From contig HG738137.1 of the NCBI GenBank assembly GCA_000499405.2, positions 930,001 through 994,000 of the forward strand: 64,000 nucleotides of DNA, given 5' to 3'. This document shows positions 12,620-27,400 of the stretch, in pieces. The number at the start of each line of letters is the position of its first letter. Within the stretch, counting starts at the first letter, position 1. Position numbers and translations under genes: made by a program. Source of the DNA: Onchocerca volvulus (Eukaryota > Nematoda > Chromadorea > Rhabditida > Onchocercidae). Under the pieces are notes generated by a model that had not been told where the DNA came from, searched no databases, and saw only the letters and a list, made by a program, of their open reading frames with translations.

Positions 12620-14879
12620 CTCATTCGATTGATGGTAATTTCGATGGACCAGATGTTCTCGGATTGGATTAACATTGCTCAAGTAATTGTTCTGCTTGCT
12701 AAATATTACTACTTGCCATTGCAACTTTTTACACTTATTAATTCCTTTTGTTTTTTAATTTCCAATTTTTTGAATTTGGAAAAAAAAATCAAGAGAAGCT
12801 AATAATTGTTTTAGAAATGATATGATACGATTAAAAAAATAATAAAAAAATAAAAAAAACGAAGAAATAATTTGGTAAAATGATGAAAAGTTAATGGTAG
12901 AAATGTGTTGGAATACTTCTTTCGAAAAATGCTTTTTTTGATAAATAACGGATAATTTGAATTTTTCTTCTCTTGTGATAGTTTTTTTGATTTAGAATTA
13001 CTTATTTCCATATCTTCATTGATCAGTTCCAAAATTCATTTTTTTTTTTTTTTTTTGACAATATAATCATTTTTGATAAATCTGATTTATGGATCCGAGA
13101 AGAAGAGATTTTTAATTCAAATGTAAAATTACAAATCGATTTTATGTTTCGAAGTTTTTCTTTCCAGCACTGTTTTATCATATTGATTTATGAATTGAAT
13201 TGTGTAATGATTACCGTAATGTTTGCAATTCATTTGAGATATAGTTTATCATAGATAAAAGAAGAATAATTATGAGAATGATAAGAACAATAATAATAGA
13301 CAGAGAATTAGCTTTGCAGCTTTAATTCTTTGTCGATAATTGAATCATTTTTTTAAAAGAAATATCTCTGATATTTTTATCACTATCATATTTTTTGTTT
13401 TCAAAGCATGAATAAAAATGATCATTTTTTTTTTCATTATTCTTAAAATCTCAATAATTTTACATTTCATGTAGGAAAATTTAAAGTATAAGAAAGATAA
13501 ATTTTCGAAATTTAGACTCTTTCGCATTAACATTATCATTATCACTTCTATGTTGATCATTCTTTTTGCATATTTTATACGGAATATTTAACTCTTCACC
13601 ATAGCAAAATGTAATAACAATTAAGAAACCGAAATCTCGAAAATTCTGATGATTAAGGAGTGATAAGATTTTTCATACTTTGTAAGGATGATCAAAATCT
13701 GATCTTATATTGGTCAATAAAGCTAATTTTGTTCATAATGATAATAGTGATAATTAGTATTGAAATACTGATAATACTAATGATAATGATAGTTAATCAT
13801 ACTGTTTTATCTCGTACTACTATATTTTATTATATAATTACATGGTATGTAAAATGGATGATATAAGCGAGAGAGAACAGAAACAAAAACGAAACGAATG
13901 TGTTGACATTTTTCGCCTTTTTTTTAAAATTAAAACAGAAAAGTGTACATGCATGTGTATAGATGTATATATTGGTGCATATGAAAAAGAAAAGGAAAGA
14001 AGAGAAAACGGAAAAGCGAAAAAAATAAATAAATAAAAATTAATTCATTTCGAATTAAATGAAAAAAGTATTGAAAAAGAAAGAAAGAGAGAAAGCTTTT
14101 ATATTACATTTGCATAAAGACAAAGCTTACTTTTATTATCAAAAAATAAATAAAAATAAAAAATTTTTTTTCTTTTTCCGTAAATTTTTGGATTGATTAA
14201 GTGAAGCTCTCTGAATGATAGCCGTATTGTCATGAGTGGCTTTATCATGCATATGGTATATCGAATATTTACACACCTGCTTTGCCAAACAAAACCTTTT
14301 CCGCCCGTCCGTCCTGTCCGGGTTTTGTTCCGAATTCGTCTATCAATATCGAGTTATTGAATAATGCCCTTGCATGTTTCTCCACCCCGCTTGCCACTAA
14401 TATAATCCTCCTGTATTTTTCATTCATTTCAAAATAAAATTTGATTTTTTTCAAATAAAGTCTTTTTTTTTTTGCGTCTCTTTTGTTTTATTTTTAAAAC
14501 ATATGAATTTCAAATGTGTATAAGCTTTGAATAAGAAATATTTGGTTGAGAGATATTGAGAGATACGTTTGGTTGTGATGTGATTTCAAACTAAATCGAA
14601 TGGTATAAAAGAAGAAAAGAAATGAAAAACTAACAAAATACAGCATTTTTTCTAAGCTCTTTTTTTCTGTTCATGAATCATAACCATTGTATGAACATGG
14701 ATATAAGCATCGAATGGAAATTTCGCTGATTTCGGTAAAATTAGAATGATAAAGTTTTTCGGCGGATGAGGGAGAAAAGATACGACTAAGAACAATACTT
14801 CTGTTTATGAAATTTTCATTCTGAATGATAAAATTATCCGGTTATCAGTATAATTTTGTTTCATTTTCGATAGGTATCC

Positions 14880-14980
14880 GTTGGATACCATCCATATCAT
14901 TGATAATAACTATTCTACTAGATACCATTCCATACTACCAATGATAATTATCTGTCAGATACCATTCATATCGATGTTAA
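14880..14980. repeat. three-copy repeat, period about 37 bp
   Basis: Three diverged units each begin GGATACCAT or AGATACCAT and continue through CATAT/CATAC and GATAAT or GTTAAT. Confidence 0.5.
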
Positions 14981-16169
14981 TCATGTCACTATTTAAATTT
15001 TACTTATTTAAAGAATAAATATTACGCAAAGAGATAAGTCTAACATTATCAATAGCTAATATATACAATTAAAAGTTTACTTCTAGTTTGTGCAAAAAAG
15101 TTTGCAAAAGGATTGAAATTTACCCAATGTTCATTATTAAATTATTATTTATACTTGCAAAGAAGAATTGAATAAATTAAAAATTTTCGTTGAAATTAAT
15201 TATGAACTTATTGACAAATCATTACAGTATATTATTGTCACTTCTGGATGAATTACATGAAATTTACATAATGTAATACTGCTAATTTTAATCAAAATTT
15301 TCCGACAAATGATCTAGATTTTACTTATATTTAAATAAAGTGAACGAAATCTTTTTTTTTTCTGCTATTAATCGCAAAATTAGAATTTACTTATTTGAAT
15401 TAATTTTATCTATCGAGCATGATATAGATAACAATATGAATATCGATAGAAAAAATGAGCACAATTTATTTCACATCAATTACTTCCATTTGTTTATTAA
15501 ATGCTGAAAAATATTCATACTCATTGCCATAATAATAATATCAGTAGAAATTTTGAAGATAATTCATTAATATATCAGTAGAAATCATTCATGTATCAAA
15601 TTTTATTCCCTTAAAGAATGACTGTTAGGAAAAGTACAAACTGGGATGGATCTCGATTTCGATAAGTCAGTGATGAGAATGATAAAGAGATGATAACGAC
15701 AATAATAATGAGAGTCCATGCGAGATGTAACAGTGATAGTGTCTTATTGACAAATTCTGAAAGCTAATTAACGAACTAACTAATTAATCCAATTAATCTG
15801 GTCGAATAAATAATTGAGAGATTCGCAAGTGGCGGGCATCCATGCGATGCAGATAGAAATTTCGTACGTTTTTCTTTTTTTTTTTTTTTTTTTTTTTCAG
15901 TGATTTGAGTAATAGATGTATATCTGTGTGTGTTCAGATAATTGTGCAGATGATAAAGATATGATGCAAGTATTCATCATTTAAACTCTTAAAAAAAAAA
16001 AATTCATGAAAATTTTCGATCAAAGATCGAAAAAGTGAAAATAAAGAAAAGAAATAAATGAATTTATTACCAACGATACATTGAAGGTTATACGAATAAC
16101 TTGGGACATTCTTGGTAATATAATATTCTTTAATATATTCGTATCATTGAATATACGGTTAATTTTTCG

Positions 16170-16309
16170 GTTTATCTCGGACCTTCCTAGTTTATCCAAG
16201 GCTTCCCTAATTTATCTCAGGTTTTTTTAGTTTATCCTGAGCTTTCCCGGCTTATTCCGGACTTTTCTGATTCATTTCATACCTTTTCGATTTATCTCAA
16301 ATATTCTCT
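16170..16309. repeat. strict 20-bp-period minisatellite, 7 units
   Basis: Seven consecutive units are each exactly 20 bp (16170, 16190, 16210, 16230, 16250, 16270, 16290). They follow the pattern GTTTATCYC then GGACYTTCCTA with many substitutions but no indels. Confidence 0.8.
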
Positions 16310-16603
16310 TTTTTTTTTTTCCATTTGTTGCAAAATTAATTAGTACAAAAATTATTTAGATTTCGAATTTTATTTTATAAAATTCAAATCGGGGAATAAA
16401 AAAAAGAAAAATCAAACTTAAATTATTTAATATTAAGTTATTTAATATGATGTGAGACAGAAATGAAGTAAAAGATCGGATTATATAGTAATTATTGAAA
16501 AGTTTTCTTCTAACTTTATTTTTTTTTCAATTTTTCTTATTTTCTCCTTTTCCACTTCCACAAAAACTTTCATTTCTAAATATTGATGAAACATTGTCAA
16601 ATA

Positions 16604-16606
<3 letters not shown>

Positions 16607-16661
<55 letters not shown>
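16607..16661. repeat. (TAA)n microsatellite
   Basis: About 18 uninterrupted TAA units followed by CAA units. Confidence 0.95.
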
Positions 16662-16663
<2 letters not shown>

Positions 16664-19600
16664 CAACAACAAAAAATAATAATAATGAGATGATTATTAA
16701 AGGATAAAACAAATACAAGTAAGGAGAGAGAGAGAGAGAGGGAAAGTAATGAGGGAGAAAGAAAAAGCGACAATAAACAACTTTATCATTGTTTAAATGA
16801 TAACCATGACACTTTTAAGGTCGATTGAATGATTGAGACAAAATTGCGTAATATTCGCTAGGCGGTAATGTCACTTTGAAGTTTCATAGTTAACAACGGA
16901 AAGGTTTATGAGCGAGTTGGAGAAAAATGATAATGCAACAATGCATTGGGGTTGACCTTCACCGATAACCCTTCTCATAATATTTGAAAGTCAACGAATT
17001 TTCCACTTTGTTTATTACCCATTTCATTCATTCATTCATTCTTCCATTTCTTCCCAATTTCCTCTCTTTTTTATCGATCAGATAGTTTGATTGATTGATC
17101 AGTTGTGATGTCACATTTCATTCTTCACACGGGAACAATCATCTTATCAACTCCAAACATGACAACAACTAAATAAAATATATCAATTCATTTACTTCCT
17201 TCTGTTTTGATATAGATGTATGCTTGTTTTTTTTTTTTTTTTTTCACCAAAATATTTTTACCCTGGCAGATTACGGTATTGAAGCTACACACTGTAATAA
17301 CTTGGTTTGCGGGAAATTTGATGCATGATAAAGTTCGACAGATAATTTTGTTAATTAATTATAATAGTTGATTTTTTCTACCTTTTTCTTTTCATTTCTT
17401 GTTTATCTTTATATTTTTCTCTTTTATTTCTCTTTTCTTCGTCATCTTCATTGTCATTATTATTAATATTATTTCGTTTTGCACCTCCTCTTACTGTCTA
17501 ACTACTTTTAATTCATTTGTCTCATGAAAAATATTCACATTAGATTACGATAAATTGATAAGAAATTAAGTACTTAAATTCGGAAATTATGATCTTGGGA
17601 ATTTTCGCAGTGCATTTATTCGTTATAAATAAGCATGTAGATAATAAATAAACAACCAAGTAAAAGAAATAAGAAAATAAATAAATAGCATTATATTTAT
17701 AATAATACTAAGAAAACTAAAATTAAATTAATAAAATTTTAATTATTGCGTTGATTTTTGAACTTTTCCTGGGGACTTGAAATAGCAGTAGAATTTCAGA
17801 ATCGTGATTTGAAATTTCTTAATTGATAAATTTATTGTGATCATTTATGTTCATTAATGATATCAATATTTTGCCTCTTTTATTCATTCTAATTATCTAA
17901 TTTAATTAATATCTTATTCATTTTTCAATTCCATATTTAGTATCTTTGAATTCATGGAAATGTCATTTCATATCTTTTCATATCATTACTATCATTATCA
18001 TTAATTTTATAAATAACATCTTTCTTTTCAATTATTTCTTCCTCTCTTCTTGTTATCTTTTCTTCCTTCTCTTTGGCTCTTTTTTTAGGCCTAGCCTCCA
18101 ATAAATTTACAAACAATGAGCACTCTGAAATGTTATGTACGCAAATCAAGAATTTGCCAAGTAGTTTTGATATTTTATTACTTAATTATATCAGGGATAC
18201 GGTAAGATTTAGCCTATCTTTTGTTGAATATCAATTGTAAATGTCTAATTACTCATTATGTTGAAACATATTGTGAGTTAATAAATAGTAATATTAATAA
18301 AGTTAATAAATATTAATAAATAAATATAAATATTACGTTTCAATTTTTACGTATTATATTTAGTTTCTTTTAAAATTTGTGTGCTAATTTATTCATTATT
18401 CATCGGTATTTTCAAATATTGGAGCTGAAATATAATATCAAATATGGAAACATTTTACAATAGCTTAATAGTAATCATAGGATAATTGTTATTCTGATAT
18501 AATTTACATTTATTATCAGTTGTTTGCTTAGCATGATTTATTCCGGAAAGTTTCAGAAAATTATTAAATTAATACAAATTTACCATATATTTTGCCAATT
18601 ATTTTTCAATACACAGTTTCAGAAAGATATTCTTAAAATTCCGAAATGTTTAGTGTCTGTTTGATCGACTGACTGAACAGATTCGAATTTCAATAAGAAT
18701 CCATAGCTGATTCATTATATTCAAGCATTAATTAATTCATTTCGTATAATTTTGTAACTTCTTTTAATCGAAATTTGTAAAAGTAATTTCTGAAGTTTTC
18801 AGAATTGCGATCTCTCTCTCGCTCTCTCTTTCATGTTAGCAAAAAATACAACGTTCATCATCTTTGCTTTTATCAGTTTGATCAGTTGAATTTTATTTCC
18901 CCTAGAATAATACTGGAATAGAAAGAAAAAACGGAATCATGCCAAATGGATTTCCGTCAAGTGAATTCATTCATTCCTTATTTTCATCGTTCATTCAAAC
19001 TTTGTGTAAGCAAAAAACGAAAAAAAATTTACATAAAAAACAAACAATCAAAGAATGGACAACAATAAATTTTACATTTGTTTGGCAGTTACTGCCAAAT
19101 TTGAATACCATTTTTCTTTTTTCTTTTTTTTTTTTTTTGAAATAAAAATAAGGCAACGAGCATTTTTTGCCCTTTCTATATTTTATGATGGTGACCTCTC
19201 TTCCTCAGCTGATTGAATTCAATTGAATTATATCTCTCCTCCCTCCCTCTTTCTTTTTTTTTTTTTTGCCGTTTTAATCGATAATTATTCAAATTTAATG
19301 AGCCAATCATCAACAATACCATTTTTTCTACAACAACTATTATGCATCGAGTATCTTTGTACTATCAATATTACTACAATTGCTAATTGAAAAAATTGAA
19401 AAAAAAAATCTTTTTTTCGAATAATTTCTTTTAAAGAAATTATTTTTGGGAAGAATTATATGAAAATCTTCAGAAATTTAAAAGTTATATAAAAATTATT
19501 TTAGAAATTTCTTGAAATTAGTTTTCTTTTTTTTTTTACTTAATTATGATTCGACAACAGCGATCATTTTTTATCCTCTAATTATTCTCGTAGAAATTAC

Positions 19601-20899
19601 CGATAGATGGAAACTAATAGATTGAATTTGAATCATTCAACTAAGGATTCTGTTGCTTTTTTCTCACATTCGTCTTTCCTTACTCTTGAAATTAAAAGTA
19701 ATCGAGTTTCCATAATTATTACTAATCTTTTCTTCTTTTCTTCTAATTTCTTTTTTACTGTATTTTACATGCAAATTATAATAAATTCTATTTAAATTTA
19801 AAATATTTTGAATTTATTAATAAACTACAAATATCTCAATTTCTTCATTCTTAAAAACAATAGTTTACTTGAAAGAAGCTTAAAAGAAGAAGGAAAAAAA
19901 AAACGGAAATGGAAAGAAAGAAAAAGAAAAAAGTAGCTTTTTTCCGCACTTTACTATCTAAGAATGGAATGTTCTCTTTTTATTCAAAGAAGAAAGCTTT
20001 CTTCTAATACCGTTTGGTTTATCTTTGGTACCAAAAAAAAAAAAAGAAATTTTCCTCCATTTTTTCATTCAAATCCTTCCGATTCGTTTCATTCTCCTTC
20101 TTCTTCTCCGCGAATTTCCTCCCCCGCCTCCTCTTGTTCCTCTGGGATTAACGAAGTTTTTTGAGAATTGAAAGAAAATGATTATTCAAAAGATGGATGG
20201 CATCAGTCAGTTGATCTGTACATAGATGTCCAAAGAATTCCAACTACAAAAAGCTTCTTTTTTTATTAAATTATTGTTTCTTTTCCTTCTTCTCTCTCTC
20301 TCCCGACTTTTTTTTTTTTTTTGTTTTCCCCTGTTCATTTTAAAGAAAAATTTCGTATAAAATTATGAATGAGAATTTTTTGGCCCAAAATAGAAATTAA
20401 AAAAAAAAAGTAGTAAGGTGAGGATTTTGATGCTTAAATTTAAAAAAAATTTCTTTTTCCATGCAATTAGAAAAATTAGTCGATACTAAATGAAGTCGAT
20501 TGAATTACAATTAATTTTTCTTTTCCAATTCTTTACCTAAGCGAAAGTATTTTTCTAACTTTAAATTCCGTTAAAAATGATCAATTAAATTCCAAATAAT
20601 TTCTGTTGTATATATTAAGTAGCAGAATTGAGAAATTCAAACCGTTAAATCCAAGGTTCAAATATGATTCAATCCCTTTCTTTTTTCTGTTTTTGCGTAA
20701 TATACAATTTTTTTAAATTATTCGATGTTATCATTTAAATTTGAGCAATAATTTTCTTTAATATTTTGTTTTACAATTTACTTGTCATTCCTTCGAAGTT
20801 TTAACCCATTCTCTTTCTTTTATTATAATCATTTTCATATTGCAACTTGCAAAATTCAATTAGAAACTTTCCTTACATATATGAAGAATCGATAAGGTT

Positions 20900-21425
20900 A
20901 ACACTTCAAAATGTTGTGAGCATTGGCGATATCGATGGTAAGCATTAACGCCTTGTTTTTCGGTCATTCTTCCTTTCCCCTTCTGCTAGCCATCGTCCAT
21001 TGTTGCTCTATTTTAGGATAGTGCCGGACAGTCCTTCGATTTGATGATAATGGATAGTTGGAGGTTAGGGGTGAGAGGGCAATTGAGTAGCCAGGAGAGA
21101 GGTCAATCATCATGCCATGCTATGCCAATCCATGTAAGGGCTATTGTCCACTTCCCTTCCCCTCCTAATCCATCTTCCAATGTCCGGCTCTTCCCTCCTT
21201 CTTCTTCATTTCCCTCCCTCTATCTCTTTTACCTCTTTTTTTTTCAAGCTATTAATTAAAAATTAACCTTCAGATATCATCAACTCTCTCTCTCTTTCTG
21301 TTCCATATCCTTTCAGTGAAATCTTTCATGGCTTTTTTCATTCCTTGAATATCTATCTATCTATTTCAGTGGTTGTATCTTCATTTGCTCTCAGTTTTCC
21401 CAGTAATTTCCCGGATAATCTCAGT
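20900..21425 (+). promoter_or_regulatory. hlh-2 proximal upstream region with candidate spliced-leader acceptors
   Basis: From about 20930 to 21240 the sequence is less AT-rich and non-repetitive, directly before the hlh-2 first coding exon. Acceptor-like signals end at 21369 (CTATTTCAG), 21394 (GCTCTCAG) and 21403 (TTTTCCCAG), 56 to 22 nt before the ATG at 21426. Any of them could receive a spliced leader or a cis-spliced 5' exon. The open frame from 21041 (72 codons) has no supporting homology and is more likely promoter or 5' leader. Confidence 0.45.
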
Positions 21426-24400
21426 ATGGCATCAAGTCTTGTCACCGCGGAGAATCCACCACCGCCACCATTTCCATTTCCTTATTATTCGACTAATCAG
21501 ATGAATTCCACCAATGGTCATAGTAATAATAATTCTACCTTCACTTGTACGGCCCCTCAAATGTCATGTCAACAGCCATCTCTTCCTTTTAATTCGAATA
21601 TTTGTCGAAAAAACGTAAGTTTTATGCTTCATTCTTTCTTTCTCACTCCATACTTTCATGAATATGTAATTAAATAATTAATAATTCGAGGAAGCAAATC
21701 TTGAAGTTAAAAAAACTTTAAAAATGATTACATAAAGTATATATTTAATTCAATCCAAAATTTAAAAAAACAAATGAATTAAACACAAATCCAGTCCAGC
21801 AATTCTTAAATTAAATTAATTTAAATTTTGTTCTAAATTATATTCCATCGTGAGAGTATATAAACGGAAGAAATTTCAATAATTTGATTTTATTATTTTT
21901 AAACTTTGAAAATATATAAATTAAATAGGTGATGCCATTTGGTCTAAGATTTTCTAGCATAGTGACATAAATGGCATCGCTTAAATCCAACAAATATCTT
22001 GCTTATTTTCTTCTGAAAAACAGAGAAGATGGAAAAGGAGATTTCGTATTTCTGTTTATTTACTTACTTATTCGTTTACTTGATTGTGTACAAAAAGAAT
22101 CAGAAATGAAAGATTGCTTGATTGATTGACATATCTAATATTACATCATTTGCATGATTTATGCAAACTTTTTTCGGATAATAACATAGAAAGCAATTGA
22201 TAACTAAACATTATTATCAATTGTTGCTGTCATTTATTTTCTTACAATAGTGATAATATGATATGATAATGAATAATTTTATTGATAATTAATTTCGTTG
22301 TGCTTTTTCCCTTTTTTCTTTTCTTTTTTTCTTTCTATCTCTCTCCAGTCTTTTCTTACTTAATTTAATCATAATAACTAATGATGTTAATTTGTCCGGA
22401 TTTTTCATCAAATTGTCGCATTACTGTCTTCTCTTTTGTCGATACATTTGACCGATTCATTTGTTTGTTTGTGTAAACAGTGGTGACATTACTCACTTGT
22501 TGTTGACCCTTCATCAGAACAAATTTATTTGTTAATCAATGTCAATATTCCATTCTAGAAAGAAATTATTTCGAAAAAAAAAAAATGTTATTGCAATAAT
22601 TTGAATCATTTAAAAAAACTTATGGAACGTTTAATTTGATATCATGTTAGCTTCAAAAAAAAAAAAAAAAAGGAAATGTTTGTCAAAAAATTAATATTTT
22701 CTATTAATAAATACGACCTAATTTTTTTGACTTTTTAATGATACAGCTTAATTTTTCTTGACTTCCTCATTTAATAAAACAGGTCAATGAAAATAAAATA
22801 AAAATGAAATCGATGAAAATTAATAGTAAATTATAAAATCTAAAATCTGATGCAAAAAATTTTTCACTGAAAACATCTGTAAGGAAAACAATTCTGAAAA
22901 ATTGGTTCTCGTTTTTTTCTTTTTCCTCTTTTTTTTTTTTAATTAAATTTTGACACAGACAAATTTGAAATATAAAATTATTTTTACAATTAGTAAAAAT
23001 TGTGCTTCTTTTTCAAATTTCGGTAAAAAGTTTTTTTTTCTTCAGTGCTTGTTTACAATATGAGACATAGTATTTGAAGTAAGTTAAAAGGAGAAAGAGG
23101 AAAAATATGAAATATAGCAAGAAAAGTATTCATTGGATACGGTATTTACGCAATTGACAACTTTCAGTATCTATTTTTCTTCATGAAAAAAAGAAGAATA
23201 GGAAGGAGAAGGATAGATGGAGAAAAATAATGAAGAAAAAGAGAAATGGAACAACCCAAATTGTTATTTTAATTCCTCAATTTTTTATTTTTCTATAATG
23301 AATACACAGTTACGGTATTAATACAATATAAATCAACAGCTTCTGTTCATATCTGAATTGGAAATGAATGGAATTGAGCAAAGAAAAGATCTTTTTTTTT
23401 TTTTTTTTGCTTCAGAAAGATAGTGGAAGGATGAAATTCAGTTGATTGGCTTCTTGCTATTCAATCAATTTCTTTTCTTCATTTTTTGTCCAAATTTGAT
23501 ATTTTTATATCAGTATTTTTAGTTAGTTGTGGATATTTGTTGTTGTTTTATTTGCTTTAAATGTGCATTTATCGATTTCCTATTTAAGTAAATAATTCTG
23601 GAAGATTTGGAAAACGATAATTGAAAACAATAAAATTGTGGGAAACTGTGTTTATATTAGATACTGATAATGATAATGTATACTAAAAAGATTAGTGATA
23701 ATGATAACAAATATTATCGGTAAATCTATGATTCTGAATAATAAATGTCAGTTTTTTTTTTTTTTTTTTGGACTTTGAACAAGTTATAGTAGATATAATT
23801 TGAAGATATATGGTAGAAATTTCACACTTTGAAAAAATTAGCAAAAAAAGGACTAAAATTCTAACAATTCTGCTAGAACACATTATTACAAAATTTCTTT
23901 AATTTTATTAATTCTGTGAACAAAGTTATTTCTAGATGGATCTGAAATAGCGAAAATTAACTAGTTTTCTCATATTAAAACATATTATTTTCATAAATTC
24001 TAGAAATAGATTTTTTAGCAATAAAAGAGAAAAGATGCTCTTGAGAAGATATTATATTCAAATTTAATTAATTAATTAATTCATTTATTAGTTTCATTTC
24101 CATTAGATTCATAACAAATATAGTAGATGAACAATAAATTTTTTAAAAATTTTCATACATTTTTAAAAATTAAAAAGCAAAAATTCCCAAAAAAATAATT
24201 TTCCGAATCCAAATACTTGTATGCAATAATTTTTGAGAATTTCATCGTTATAACTGGACACTTGGGAATTTAAACTTGTGACATAGATATAAAATAACCG
24301 CTAATACCTACGTTTTCTTCTGTTTAACGTATCTATCCTGTTTTTTATCATCAAATTCAGATTTCATGACATTTAATCCGATATTTCATTCTTCTTTATA

Positions 24401-27400
24401 GAATTACCATGGCGAGATCAGAATATAAAGTGTTGAAGCAATCTTTCCTTTTTTGACGGTCAAAAATTGATGACATAAATTGTATGACAGAAACTTTTCA
24501 AGGTTACTTATTAGTAAAAGTAGTAATTGAAATTAATTAACTCGATATATTGGAGTTCATTTTATTTCTTTCATACTTGTTGGAAAATTCTAAATTGAAA
24601 TAACGCGACAATTTGAAAATTATGTTGCAAGTTAATTGAAAAGCATGAGATAAGTTGAAAGTGATAAGTTTGACCTTCCGGTATTTTCTAACATGAAAAA
24701 GAATAATAAACAAAACTGCTATTAATAATACAGTAGAACGATTAAGCAATCAGGAAACAGGTTAACTGATTAAACAATCAGTTAACCTGTTTCCTCTTTT
24801 TTCCTCTATTAATTAAGTTAATTCATTACTGATAAATGAATACTGATTGGAAAATTTTTTCCTATAAATAGAAAAAAGTAATTTCGACATCTTTTAAAAC
24901 AACTGTCGTTTCTTTTTTATTAAATATTTTCTTCCACCAGTATGATAATATAGTCCTATCAAATTGAAAGCTTATCTTTAATCATTATCTACTTTTTTTT
25001 TTTTTAAAAAAAAAAAAAGAAAAAAAAGGAAGAATTGCCATATTTCTGGAGAAGTGAGAGGTCAGGAAGAGTGTGCAAATATGTAGTTCAGATAATGCCA
25101 AACGAAAAATCTAGAATACGATTAATTGTTAATTATACGTATGTTTTTAAATTGACCCGACACTTTAAAAGTGTTGCCAAATTTTGGATACTGTAGCATC
25201 TGGCAAATGAATAAAATGTATTCCATCAGTATTTTCACAAACTTAAATAATTAGATTGCAAAATTATGCTTTCATCCAAGAATCATGTTGAATTATGGAT
25301 TTAACTTTTAAATTCCAAAATTTTTTTTTTTTTTCAAAGTTATTTTTCTCCATTTTAATGAAAGTCTTTCTCTAGAATTTACGACATCCGCACAAACACA
25401 CGCCCACATGCACTCATATGTAATGTCAGTTGAGTTTTCCATTTTGTTGTCGCGAAGTGTCAACAAACTTGCTGCTTGAAGCTTCAGAGATACGATAATT
25501 TCGCTCTCTCGGGTTTTCTTAGAAATTACTAAATTAAATATTAGATCTCGGAATTTGTGTCAAAATGAAAGCTAATCCATAGAAATATCTTATCTAATCA
25601 AAACTGATCAATGATATGAGCTGAAAAAGCGTTTGAAGAATTAGCATTGTTGAAATTTCACTGAACGTAAAGTAATTTTGCATATTTTGTGACATTCAAA
25701 TTCATTTACTTGTTATCTAATATATATTAGATCTTTTCCCACAAACATCCATAAATCCTGAATGTGATGCTGCCTGAAATCAATAATAGAATAGATGTTT
25801 TTTCATTATTTAAAAAAATGATATCGAGAATAAATGTGATAATTAATGTAATTAAATGATTGAGAATTATTTGAATCATTATTCTTAAAATATATTTGGA
25901 GAATTGCAAGTGATAAAAACTTTACTTCAAAATACACGTACATCACATACGCTCATATAATCGACATGTGCATATTCAATGTTAAGATTAAGTTTTATTT
26001 TAGGCATTGCATTCATATATGATTTGTATTTGCAAATTATCAGCTTTTCTCATTATCATTGTAATTATCATCAATGTGATAACATCATTATCATCGACGT
26101 AAAATCCTTATCAACATCATCGTTACTATCAATGATATATCAAGTTTTTCATGCAGTAAAGCAAATAAGTACAATTCTTTTCATTCTCTTTTTTTGCTGT
26201 CTCAATTTACTACTAATAAATTTTCCTAACTTTAAATGATTTCCTTATACAACAATCATTTGTTTGAGATTAAAATCATTAAAGTTTTCCTCAAATATTT
26301 TTAGAATCATTATTCTTTTTCATATGATTTTCAATCATTTATTAATGTTAATTATCATATTCTTGATAATATTTATTTTCAATATCAGTTTTCCTCAAGG
26401 TTAAATGACCAATTCATTTAAAATTATATTATTTCATCACACATTTCTTTGATCTCCAAATTAATCCAATGAATTGCTATTATTTCTCTTTTTCTTTTTT
26501 TTTGGTAATTTTTGTGCTTGTCATCTCACTTATTCTTTTCATTTGTATCATTTTTCACAAAATAAATTTGTTAGAAAATTTATTCATGTATCATATTTTC
26601 CAGTAATTCGAGTAATAGAAGTAGAAAAAAATTTGAAATTAATTTATCATTTTCGGTCGGTTCACTTTTTTTTTTTTCGCAGATTTCATCTTAGACAATT
26701 TTGAATTGAGCAGATTTTTCCTGTTTGAAAAACTTTTTAGGCAATGCTAAAATTGTATTCTCTCTAAAAATGAGAAAAAAAGAAAAAATGTTAGTAGTAA
26801 TTTTTCATTTATTTTCAATTTCAGCGACAATCTGGAAAAGGTAACCTAGCCGGAACCGGCACAGCAATTGCTCCATCAACAGCAATGTATTCGGATAGTA
26901 GTAGTGGTAGCTATAGCTATCCGTTAGATAATACCCAAATGATGATTGGACCGGGAAATCACGAAACTGCAATCCAAGATATGAGTAGCAGTGCTGTTGC
27001 AGCTACTGCATATTGGAATACTTCAAATTTGCCGCAGCATAATCCGTACACTCAGCTTATATCTGGCAGGTACTACTAAAGTTCGACAAATTTTTTCAAA
27101 TTCTCAAAAATTTTTTACCGCCTAAAAAAAATCAACAAATTATCATTATTGGGCATTTCAGTTACAATGGTACCATGCTACCGATGCATTCAGCTACCGA
27201 TGATGATTATGCGCGTTCATTATCAGTTACTGCTTCCGTTGCATATCCGGTTCCGGTTTCCGCTTCTACAACACCTGCAAATGGTGATGTTGTTGAAATT
27301 GGCAAGGTGAAAATTATATTATCATAGATTTGTTGTAGTATTTTGTCGAAAATTGCGCGGGATTTTTCCATTCCAGAAATTATTCGCATATTTTTCTTTT

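Larger units (their letters stand above)
2858..20900. other. about 18 kb without a supportable gene
   Basis: All longer open frames here are low-complexity (poly-Leu, Phe, Lys or Ile) or lack splice context and homology. The stretch holds poly(A/T) runs, microsatellites, several divergent short-period tandem arrays listed separately, and islands with higher GC and less repetition near 3985-4130, 8170-8290, 9540-9810, 14275-14400 and 16900-17000. The likely role is distal regulatory DNA of hlh-2, but this is inference. Confidence 0.5.

Noticed and set aside
14269..14454. 61-codon minus-strand frame in a GC-richer island
   Set aside because: No acceptor in frame, no recognisable motif and no second exon; kept only as an island.
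16481..16718. Open frames on both strands rich in Leu or Ile
   Set aside because: They are translations of the (TAA)n microsatellite.
24395..24460. Acceptor followed by ACCATGG in hlh-2 intron 1, a possible alternative first exon
   Set aside because: The frame closes after 15 codons and no donor joins exon 2 in phase.
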